Position numbers and translations under genes: made by a program. A stretch of DNA of 6,534 bases from an uncultured Sphingomonadales bacterium (GTDB taxonomy: Bacteria > Pseudomonadota > Alphaproteobacteria > Sphingomonadales > Sphingomonadaceae): assembly GCA_937898535.1 (NCBI GenBank), contig CALDKP010000052.1, positions 1 to 6,534 of the forward strand. The letters are read 5' to 3'. Under the pieces are notes generated by a model. The model did no database searches. It was not told where the DNA came from and saw only the letters and a program-made list of their open reading frames with translations. Positions within the stretch are counted from its first letter, which is position 1; each line of letters starts with the position of its first letter. This document shows, piece by piece, positions 1 through 5,634 of this stretch.

Positions 1-1
1 C

Positions 2-1330
2 AATCTGACGATCCGGGCAGAGGTGTCCACCGCCGGGCACCCGCTCGCGCTTTTTGCCGGGCTGCGCCAAAGGGCGAAGGCGGGCTTTGGCGGTGTCATC
101 TGGACGGGCGAGGATTGGCTCCTCTCGCTCTCGCCGGAGCTCTTTTTTGCCCTCCACGACGGCAAGGTCACGACCAAGCCGATGAAGGGCACTGCCGAAC
201 GCCGCGCCGATCCTGCGGCCGATGCGGCGGAGGCCGAACATCTGCGGACCGATCCCAAGCAGCGGGCGGAGAATCTGATGATCGTCGATCTCCTCCGCAA
301 TGATCTGTCGCGTGTGTGTGCTGCGGGCACGGTCGCCGTGCCTGAATTGTTTCATGTCGAAAGCTATCCCACGGTTCACCAGATGACTTCGACCGTTACC
401 GGTGTGCTCAATGAGGGTGTGGATGCGGTTGACGTCATAACGGCATTATTTCCATGCGGGTCGATCACGGGCGCGCCGAAAATCCGTGCAATGCAGGTCG
501 TTGAAGAAGTGGAAACCGCGCCACGCGGAATATATTGCGGCTCCATCGGGCGCATTGATGCCAATGGCGATGCCGCCTTCAACGTTGCCATTCGCACTTT
601 TACCCTGTGTGATTCCACAAAGATGCTTTCACTTGGGCTAGGATCAGGCGTTGTCGCCGATTCCAACGAAGCAGACGAATGGGCAGAATGTTTGGCCAAG
701 GGGGATTTTGCCAAGGTGGACGATACCGGATTTGATCTGATCGAAACCATGCGTTTTGAACCGATGGCCGGAATCCTTCGGCTGGAGTTGCATCTTGAGC
801 GCATGAAGACCAGCGCAATGTTGTTCGGATTTGAATTCGACCGGCACGCATTGCGCAACCGCCTGCACGCCAGCATTTTCCATCTCGATCAGCTTGCGAA
901 AATTCGGCTGATGGTTTCCCGGCATGGCGCAGTCGCCATCGATATCAGCCCGCTTCAGGATGTTAGCGACTGGCGCGTTGCCGTTGTTCCACTGCCTGTC
1001 ACCGCGGAAGATTTCCGGCTTCGGCATAAGATTAGCGATCGGGCTTTTTACGACAACGCCCGAAAAGCGCGCACCGATTGTGACGAAGTTATCTTCGTCG
1101 GTGCCGATGGCCGTTTAACCGAAGGCAGCATCACTGCATTATTTGTTGAACGCGATGGCGTTCTGCTGACGCCGCGGCTCGAAACCGGACTTCTGCCGTC
1201 TGTGCTTCGCCGCGCGCTTATCGACGCCGGTGAAGCCCAAGAAGCGGACCTGACAGCCGATGATCTGGCCAATGGATTTTACGTCGGAAACAGCGCGCGT
1301 GGATTAATAAGAGCGCATAGGGTTGCGTAA
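2..1330 (+). CDS. pabB: Bifunctional aminodeoxychorismate synthase component I / 4-amino-4-deoxychorismate lyase (PabB-PabC fusion), 5' partial
   Basis: This enzyme makes 4-aminobenzoate for folate in the cytoplasm. The PabB part aminates chorismate with ammonia from a PabA partner, and the PabC part removes pyruvate. The frame is open to the window edge. The residues before the first GTG (position 23) read NLTIRAEV, which fits the conserved PabB 'QVNLT' region, so that GTG is internal and the start lies upstream. Counting from it, the chorismate-binding domain spans about 1-230. It carries PMKGT at 53-57; the lysine (K55) is the PabB-type residue where anthranilate synthase TrpE has alanine. 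Further PabB marks are RAENLMIVDLLRNDLSRV, GSITGAPK and a GSGVVADS segment. The aminotransferase class IV (PabC) domain runs from about 236 to the end. It has FDLIETMR, the probable PLP lysine K336 in RHKISDR, and GNSARGLIRA near the C terminus. The two domains are separated by only a few residues. The same-strand aminotransferase gene follows after 62 bases. Missing: roughly the first 130 or so PabB residues. Confidence 0.95.
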   Translation, partial: NLTIRAEVSTAGHPLALFAGLRQRAKAGFGGVIWTGEDWLLSLSPELFFALHDGKVTTKPMKGTAERRADPAADAAEAEHLRTDPKQRAENLMIVDLLRNDLSRVCAAGTVAVPELFHVESYPTVHQMTSTVTGVLNEGVDAVDVITALFPCGSITGAPKIRAMQVVEEVETAPRGIYCGSIGRIDANGDAAFNVAIRTFTLCDSTKMLSLGLGSGVVADSNEADEWAECLAKGDFAKVDDTGFDLIETMRFEPMAGILRLELHLERMKTSAMLFGFEFDRHALRNRLHASIFHLDQLAKIRLMVSRHGAVAIDISPLQDVSDWRVAVVPLPVTAEDFRLRHKISDRAFYDNARKARTDCDEVIFVGADGRLTEGSITALFVERDGVLLTPRLETGLLPSVLRRALIDAGEAQEADLTADDLANGFYVGNSARGLIRAHRVA

Positions 1331-1340
1331 CTTTTAGCGA

Positions 1341-1389
1341 GGCTTTAGGGGCAAGCGCGCAACTTCTGTTCAATTTTTGCCCGAAAGTT
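1341..1389 (+). promoter_or_regulatory. Imperfect inverted repeat (possible RNA hairpin) just before the aspartate aminotransferase start
   Basis: Seen in sequence: GGGCAA (1349-1354) is complementary to TTGCCC (1377-1382), with a G-U pair added inside (1355/1376). An outer arm GGCTTT (1341-1346) pairs with AAAGTT (1384-1389), including two G-U pairs. The arms are separated by a small internal loop (AG opposite G), and the apical loop is about 20 bases. The 3' arm contains GAAAG (1383-1387), the only purine-rich ribosome-binding candidate for the ATGs at 1393/1396. Inference: it could mask that site, or act as a weak terminator for pabB because TTTT (1388-1391) follows. The large loop lowers confidence and chance is possible. 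Confidence 0.35.
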
Positions 1390-1392
1390 TTG

Positions 1393-2601
1393 ATGATGAA
1401 TGACCGTCTGTCGGCCGCACTCGGCCGGATTGCCCCTTCAGCGACGCTTGCCATGTCCGGACGTGTGATTGACCTTAAATCGCAGGGCATCGATGTCATT
1501 GGACTGTCGGCGGGTGAACCAGATTTCGACACGCCAGAATTCGTCAAAGACGCCGCCATTCAGGCCATTCGTGACGGCATGACGAAATATACCGCAGTGG
1601 ACGGTATCGCGCCGCTCAAACAGGCCATCATTGCAAAATTCAAGCGCGACAATGGCATTGAATATACGCCAAAGCAGATCACGGTAAACTCCGGTGGCAA
1701 GCACACCTTGTTTAACGCGCTGGTCGCAACGATTGATAAGGGCGATGAAGTCATCATCCCCGCACCTTATTGGGTCAGCTATCCCGATATCGTTCAATTC
1801 GCCGGCGGTACGCCCGTGATCGTTATGGCGACTGCGGCGCAAAATTATAAAATCACGCCAGAACAACTGGAAGCAGCGATTACGCCGAAGACGCGCTGGT
1901 TGATCCTGAACTCGCCGTCCAACCCGACCGGCGCAGCTTATGATGCGGCTGAGTTGAAAGAGCTGGGCGAAGTGCTGTTGCGCCATCCGCACGTGCTGCT
2001 GCTGTCCGACGATATGTACGAACATATCTGGTATGCCCAGTCGCCCTTTGCGACGATGCTTCAGGTGTGCCCCGAACTATATGATCGCACCCTCACCATG
2101 AACGGCGCGTCCAAGGCCTATGCGATGACCGGTTGGCGCATCGGTTATGCTGGCGGCCCGGCATGGCTGATTAAGGCGATGGCGGATTTGCAGTCGCAAT
2201 CGACGAGCAATCCCTGTTCCATTTCACAATATGCAGTGCTTGCCGCGCTTAACGGGCCACAGGATTTCTTGCGTGAACGCAATATCGCTTTCCGCGAACG
2301 CCGCGACCTTGTCGTCGCAATGCTGAACGACGCACCAGGGCTTAGCTGCCCAACGCCAGAGGGCGCATTTTATGTCTATCCCGACGCAACTGGCGTGATG
2401 GGCAAGACGACGCCCAAGGGTAAGAAGATCGAAACCGATGCGGACCTCATCGATTATTTCCTTGATGATTACCGCGTCGCTGCGGTGCATGGCGGGGCCT
2501 TCGGTCTGTCGCCAGGCTTCCGGATTTCTTATGCAACATCGTCGGATATCCTCAAGGAAGCATGCACCCGTATCCAAGCAGCGTGCGCCGCACTCATATG
2601 A
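1393..2601 (+). CDS. aatA: Aspartate aminotransferase, PLP-dependent class I fold (class Ib type)
   Basis: This cytoplasmic enzyme exchanges amino groups between aspartate and 2-oxoglutarate, giving oxaloacetate and glutamate. Counted from the ATG at 1393 (402 residues, the family's normal length), it shows SAGEPDFDTP near the N terminus, NPTG with N177, the cofactor-contact stretch DDMY (D206, Y209), the Schiff-base lysine K241 in NGASKAYAMTGWRIGY, and the substrate carboxylate-binding R377 in PGFRISYA. The reading frame opens with TTG-ATG-ATG (1390, 1393, 1396). TTG is an unlikely start, and either ATG could serve; the only ribosome-binding candidate is a weak GAAAG at 1383-1387. The gene lies 62 bases after pabB on the same strand, so co-transcription is possible, though a potential hairpin sits between them. 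Class Ib enzymes of this kind in alphaproteobacteria and plants can also transaminate prephenate towards arogenate; that second activity cannot be decided from sequence by eye. Base composition and codon use look like its neighbours. Confidence 0.93.
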   Translation: MMNDRLSAALGRIAPSATLAMSGRVIDLKSQGIDVIGLSAGEPDFDTPEFVKDAAIQAIRDGMTKYTAVDGIAPLKQAIIAKFKRDNGIEYTPKQITVNSGGKHTLFNALVATIDKGDEVIIPAPYWVSYPDIVQFAGGTPVIVMATAAQNYKITPEQLEAAITPKTRWLILNSPSNPTGAAYDAAELKELGEVLLRHPHVLLLSDDMYEHIWYAQSPFATMLQVCPELYDRTLTMNGASKAYAMTGWRIGYAGGPAWLIKAMADLQSQSTSNPCSISQYAVLAALNGPQDFLRERNIAFRERRDLVVAMLNDAPGLSCPTPEGAFYVYPDATGVMGKTTPKGKKIETDADLIDYFLDDYRVAAVHGGAFGLSPGFRISYATSSDILKEACTRIQAACAALI

Positions 2602-2609
2602 CCGCAACA

Positions 2610-2652
2610 CGTGCGTCACGCTGAACGGCGTTCATGCACCTTTAATGTGTTT
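2610..2652 (+). terminator. Weak candidate terminator / palindrome cluster after the aminotransferase gene
   Basis: Two small hairpins lie just after the stop codon: CGTG (2610-2613) with CACG (2617-2620), and TGAAC (2622-2626) with GTTCA (2630-2634) around a GGC loop. GTGC (2611-2614) can instead pair with GCAC (2636-2639) to enclose the second hairpin. A T-rich but interrupted stretch follows (CTTTAATGTGTTT). The stems are short and there is no clean run of T, so this is only a candidate transcript end for the aminotransferase gene. No convincing promoter for the downstream genes is visible in the rest of the 2602-2726 gap. Confidence 0.2.
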
Positions 2653-2726
2653 ACTGGTGAAAGCCTCCGATGCCGAGGCACGTAGCTGTTTTGGCGCCCA
2701 TCTGTGCAATATGTCAGAGATAAAAT

Positions 2727-2909
2727 ATGGACCGTCTTTATAACTTTGTGCGTTCGGATCTATTCCTCAGTCTGGCTGGTGGATTTGCGCTAGGTTTGGC
2801 TGGGCTGGCCATCATCAAACCTGCCAGCGCGAATGATCATAATGCAGAAGTTACGCGGTCTGTGTCCGTTGGAGGTCCATCATATGAAGCGGCTGCCCCG
2901 AACCCCTAA
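2727..2909 (+). CDS. Small hypothetical membrane-anchored or secreted protein, 60 residues, coupled to msrA
   Basis: I do not recognise this protein and assign it no function. It starts with ATG, preceded by an AGAGA purine stretch (2716-2720) six bases upstream. A short N-terminal segment with two arginines (R3, R9) leads into one hydrophobic stretch, about residues 12-30, rich in Leu, Ala and Gly. PASAND follows, with an Ala-Ser-Ala pattern (33-35) that could be a signal peptidase I site. The remaining 25 or so residues are polar, with a Pro/Ala-rich end. It is therefore either a single-pass membrane protein or an exported short peptide. Its 3' end overlaps the start of msrA by 26 bases in another frame, and the msrA ribosome binding site sits inside its codons. 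That argues for translation of this frame and for coupling with msrA. The alternative is that it is a non-functional frame in the msrA leader; third-position base use is less GC-rich than in the flanking genes. Confidence 0.6.
   Translation: MDRLYNFVRSDLFLSLAGGFALGLAGLAIIKPASANDHNAEVTRSVSVGGPSYEAAAPNP
2871..2875 (+). promoter_or_regulatory. Ribosome binding site that decides the msrA start
   Basis: GGAGG lies eight bases before the ATG at 2884. It is the strongest Shine-Dalgarno match in the region. It rules in 2884 over the in-frame ATGs at 2833 and 2842, which have nothing comparable upstream. It is embedded in the coding sequence of the upstream 60-residue frame. Confidence 0.85.
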
Positions 2910-3585
2910 ATGCGTTATCCGCGCGGTAAATGCTGCGCTGCTGTTTGGTTTGGTGACAGGATGCGGTTTCGACCTTGGATCCGCTGTCGGCACTGCCCAT
3001 GCCGAAGAGGGCATTCGGATCGCCGCTCCATTAGTGAAAATCGTTGAACCAAAGGGCATGCAAAAGGCGGTTTTTGCCGGTGGTTGCTTCTGGGGTGTGG
3101 AGGCTGTGTTTGAACGCGTGAAAGGCGTGACGCGCGTGGAGTCGGGCTATTCCGGTGGGACGCGGTCAACGGCTGACTATGATCTCGTCAGTTCGGGTGC
3201 CACCAAGCATGCCGAATCTGTTCGAATCCAATATAACCCTGCGGTGGTGAGCTATGGCGAACTGCTGCATATATTCTTCTCCGTGGCGCATGACCCGACC
3301 CAATTGAACCGCCAAGGCCCCGACCGCGGCAAGCAATATCGATCCGCGATATTTCCCGCGAACGCAGCACAGCAAAAGGCGGCGCGTGCCTATATGGCGC
3401 AATTGAACAAGGCGGGATATTGGAAGAAACCCATTGTTACGTCGCTGGAGCCCATCAGCTTCTTTCCCGCCGAAAGCTATCATCAGGACTTCATGGCGAA
3501 GAACCCCAATCACCGATATATTGTGCAATGGGACAAACCAAAAATTGCGAATTTGACGAAGCTTTTCCCGAACCGCGTGCGGTAA
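2884..3585 (+). CDS. msrA: Peptide-methionine (S)-S-oxide reductase MsrA, exported, probable lipoprotein
   Basis: MsrA reduces the S-epimer of methionine sulfoxide in oxidised proteins or as the free amino acid. From the ATG at 2884 it has 233 residues. The N terminus is basic (KRLPR), followed by a hydrophobic core at about 14-25 and a lipobox-like VTGC with C27 as the would-be lipidated residue. An alternative signal peptidase I site is AHA/EE at 38-42. Either way it should act in the cell envelope; glycine at +2 would not retain it in the inner membrane by the Asp+2 rule. The catalytic domain starts near residue 60: GGCFWG with catalytic C68, E111 in KHAE (usually GHAE), D147 and Y152 in the NRQGPDRGKQYRS region, and YHQDF. 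No cysteine follows C68, so the usual C-terminal resolving cysteines are absent. The upstream small gene overlaps its start, and the convergent channel gene begins right after its stop. Confidence 0.93.
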   Translation: MKRLPRTPKCVIRAVNAALLFGLVTGCGFDLGSAVGTAHAEEGIRIAAPLVKIVEPKGMQKAVFAGGCFWGVEAVFERVKGVTRVESGYSGGTRSTADYDLVSSGATKHAESVRIQYNPAVVSYGELLHIFFSVAHDPTQLNRQGPDRGKQYRSAIFPANAAQQKAARAYMAQLNKAGYWKKPIVTSLEPISFFPAESYHQDFMAKNPNHRYIVQWDKPKIANLTKLFPNRVR

Positions 3586-4212
3586 CTAACCCCGATAGGC
3601 GGGGATTGCCCAGCCTTTCCAAATCGCCATCGCGCGCAATGCGAATCCGGCAACCGCGCTGAAAATAGCGGCGGGCAGAACGGGTAGGCCGATAAATAAT
3701 GATAGGCCAAAAAGGCCCGATGCCAGTGCGGCAGCGGTCACATAGATTTCGGGCTTCAGCAGGATAGACGGCTCACCCGCCAGCACATCGCGAATGATGC
3801 CGCCGACGCAGGCGGTGATGACGCCCATCATCATTGCGGGAAGCAACGGAACGCCAAGCGTAAGTGATTTCCACGTGCCGAACACAGCGTAAATGGCAAT
3901 GCCCACAGCATCGAACCAGTCGAGCGCACGCGGCTTCCAATGATGCTGCGGCGTTACCCATACCAGCCCGGCGGTCACAAGACAGGTTGCGGCAACACGC
4001 CAATCCTGCACCCAGAAAACCGGCGCACCGATGAGCAGGTCACGAACGGTGCCGCCACCCACGCCGGTAACCAGCGCAAAGAAAGAGAAGGTCACAAGCG
4101 TTTGCTTGCGTTGCGCCGCGGCAAGAGCGCCTGATGCGGCAAATACAGCGATCCCAAATAGGTCCAGCCATGAAATCATGGCCGGGGCTATTTGGGCCGC
4201 TTGGGTAATCAT
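3586..4212 (-). CDS. TRIC-family (UPF0126, YadS/YicG-like) membrane channel protein
   Basis: This is an integral inner-membrane protein of 208 residues, the usual size for the bacterial TRIC family. Those studied structurally form homotrimeric cation channels; some family members have also been linked to glycine transport, so the substrate here is open. Two halves repeat each other: DLFGIAVFAASG (17-28) matches DAVGIAIYAVFG (101-112), and GVGGGTVRDLLIG (50-62) matches CVGGIIRDVLAGE (135-147). The paired glycine-rich GG..RD motifs are the family hallmark. About seven hydrophobic segments fit the known topology. The chosen ATG (4212-4210) shares its A with the lpdA stop in a TGATG overlap, so translation probably depends on ribosomes ending lpdA; no clear ribosome binding site of its own is seen. 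A GTG one codon upstream (4215) is a less likely start. Its TAG stop directly abuts the msrA stop on the other strand. Confidence 0.88.
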   Translation of the reverse strand: MITQAAQIAPAMISWLDLFGIAVFAASGALAAAQRKQTLVTFSFFALVTGVGGGTVRDLLIGAPVFWVQDWRVAATCLVTAGLVWVTPQHHWKPRALDWFDAVGIAIYAVFGTWKSLTLGVPLLPAMMMGVITACVGGIIRDVLAGEPSILLKPEIYVTAAALASGLFGLSLFIGLPVLPAAIFSAVAGFALRAMAIWKGWAIPAYRG

Positions 4213-4214
4213 CA
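4210..4214 (-). promoter_or_regulatory. TGATG stop/start overlap joining lpdA to the channel gene
   Basis: On the - strand, TGA (4214-4212) ends lpdA and ATG (4212-4210) begins the channel gene, sharing one base. Such overlaps usually mean termination-reinitiation by the same ribosome, so the two products should be made in linked amounts. Confidence 0.8.
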
Positions 4215-5621
4215 CATGTGGATCGGTTTGCCGGTCACGGCCATGGCCGCTTCCTTTAAGGCTTCGGCATGGGTCGGGTGGGCATGGCAGGTATATGCGA
4301 TGTCCTCCGACGTGGCACCGAATTCCATAGCGACGGCGGCTTCTGCGATCATGCTTCCGGCGATGGATGCGATGATATGCACGCCAAGCACGCGGTCGGT
4401 TTTGGCATCGGCAATGACTTTGACGAAACCGTCCGTGGTGCGATTCGTTTTCGCACGGCTGTTGGCCATCATCGGGAATTTGCCGACCTTGATCTCGCTA
4501 CCCGAAGCAGCAGCATGTGCCTTCGCCTCTTCTTCGGTCAGGCCAACGCTGGCGATTTCAGGGTAGGTGTAGACCACGCCCGGGATGACGTCATGGTTGA
4601 CGATGCCCGTCAGGCCCGCGACGAATTCAGCCGCGGCAATGCCTTCGTCTTCGGCTTTATGCGCCAGCATGGGACCGGGGCAAACATCGCCAATCGCGTA
4701 GATGCCGGGGACATTGGTTTGGAAATCATGGCCGATTTCAATCTGTCCGCGCGCGTTGACCGTGAGACCCGCTTTTTCCATTGCAAGGCCATCGGTATTT
4801 GGTCGGCGGCCGATCGCAACGAGTACGCAATCGGCTTCAATCGTTTCGCTTGCGCCGCCTGCCGATGGTTCAACCGTCAGCGTGGCCATGCCGCCCTTTA
4901 CCGTTGCGCCCGTAACCTTGGTACCCATGCGCAGGTTGAAGCCCTGTTTTTTGAAAATCTTGGCGGCTTCCTTGCGGACCTCGCCGTCCATGCCGGGCAG
5001 GATCTGGTCAAGATATTCGACCACAGTCACCTGCGCGCCAAGACGTAACCACACACTTCCAAGCTCAAGTCCAATAACACCGCCGCCGATGACGACCATG
5101 TGCTTTGGCACTTTGGGCAAAGCCAACGCGCCGGTGGAATCGACGATAACCTTTTGGTCTATTTCGACACCGGGCAATGGCGTTACCGATGATCCTGTCG
5201 CGACCATGATGTTTTTGGCGGTGTAATTTTTGCCGGCCACATCAATGCTGTTGGCCGATGTGAACACGGCGCGGCCCTTGAGCCAATCAACCTTGTTCTT
5301 TTTAAACAGAAACTCGATGCCGCCGGTCAATTCGGACACAGCCTTCGCTTTTTCCTCGTGCATTTGATCGAGGTTGAGCGAGACGCCCTTAAAATCGATA
5401 CCGAATTTCGCCAGCGAACCCGATTGCGCCTCATGGTACATTTCGGATGCATGCAGCAAAGCTTTCGACGGAATGCAGCCGACGTTGAGGCACGTGCCAC
5501 CCAATGTCTCGCGGCTTTCGACGCAGGCTGTTTTCAGTCCGAGTTGTGCGGCGCGGATGGCGGCAACATAACCGCCCGGACCTGCACCGATAACGATCAG
5601 GTCATAATCATGTTCTGCCAT
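4212..5621 (-). CDS. lpdA: Dihydrolipoyl dehydrogenase (E3 of 2-oxoacid dehydrogenase complexes)
   Basis: This FAD enzyme re-oxidises dihydrolipoyl groups on E2 and passes electrons to NAD+. It is a cytoplasmic subunit of the 2-oxoglutarate dehydrogenase complex and may also be shared with other 2-oxoacid dehydrogenases or glycine cleavage. The 469 residues are full length. The N-terminal FAD fold has GAGPGG (12-17). The redox disulfide is GGTCLNVGCIPSK with C44 and C49. The NAD fold has GGGVIGLE (179-186), and the second FAD motif is GDVCPGPMLAHKAEDEG. The C-terminal interface domain carries the catalytic His-Glu pair, H448 and E453, in HAHPTHAE. The start ATG (5621-5619) has AAGGAG seven bases upstream. 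Only 11 bases separate it from the stop of sucB, and the channel gene overlaps its stop, so the three genes form one transcription unit. The sucB neighbour suggests that 2-oxoglutarate dehydrogenase is its main partner. Confidence 0.97.
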   Translation of the reverse strand: MAEHDYDLIVIGAGPGGYVAAIRAAQLGLKTACVESRETLGGTCLNVGCIPSKALLHASEMYHEAQSGSLAKFGIDFKGVSLNLDQMHEEKAKAVSELTGGIEFLFKKNKVDWLKGRAVFTSANSIDVAGKNYTAKNIMVATGSSVTPLPGVEIDQKVIVDSTGALALPKVPKHMVVIGGGVIGLELGSVWLRLGAQVTVVEYLDQILPGMDGEVRKEAAKIFKKQGFNLRMGTKVTGATVKGGMATLTVEPSAGGASETIEADCVLVAIGRRPNTDGLAMEKAGLTVNARGQIEIGHDFQTNVPGIYAIGDVCPGPMLAHKAEDEGIAAAEFVAGLTGIVNHDVIPGVVYTYPEIASVGLTEEEAKAHAAASGSEIKVGKFPMMANSRAKTNRTTDGFVKVIADAKTDRVLGVHIIASIAGSMIAEAAVAMEFGATSEDIAYTCHAHPTHAEALKEAAMAVTGKPIHM

Positions 5622-5628
5622 TGCTCAG

Positions 5629-5634
5629 CTCCTT
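5629..5634 (-). promoter_or_regulatory. lpdA ribosome binding site overlapping the sucB stop codon
   Basis: On the - strand the sequence TAAGGAG (5635-5629) contains both the TAA stop of sucB (5635-5633) and the AAGGAG Shine-Dalgarno of lpdA (5634-5629), seven bases before the lpdA ATG. Ribosomes finishing sucB are placed directly on the lpdA site. Confidence 0.85.

Noticed and set aside
23..25. GTG as the start of the pabB-pabC gene
   Set aside because: The frame is open to the window edge, and the preceding residues NLTIRAEV fit the conserved interior of PabB, so the gene is truncated by the window.
1438..2025. Open frame of 195 codons on the - strand, opposite the aminotransferase gene
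   Set aside because: It is a shadow of the aminotransferase coding frame, with no domain signature and no credible start context.
2663..2679. GCCTC/GAGGC inverted repeat in the gap before the small gene
   Set aside because: It is a five-base stem with a seven-base loop and only a delayed, short T-run; too weak to call a terminator or an operator.
2721..2726. TAAAAT as a -10 promoter element for the small gene and msrA
   Set aside because: It sits directly against the ATG at 2727, so transcription would start inside the gene, and no matching -35 element is seen at the right spacing.
2833..2883. Longer msrA start at the ATG at 2833
   Set aside because: There is no good ribosome binding site before it, and it would add residues ahead of a clear basic-hydrophobic export signal. 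GGAGG correctly spaced before 2884 settles the shorter form.
3702..3716. GGCC-AAAAA-GGCC hairpin within the channel gene as a terminator for msrA
   Set aside because: The stem is only four bases, there is no T-run after it on the + strand, and the bases are explained by the channel coding sequence.
4269..5048. Long open frame of 259 codons on the + strand, opposite lpdA
   Set aside because: It lies wholly inside a well-supported gene on the other strand, its translation shows no recognisable domain, and such frames are common opposite GC-rich coding sequence.
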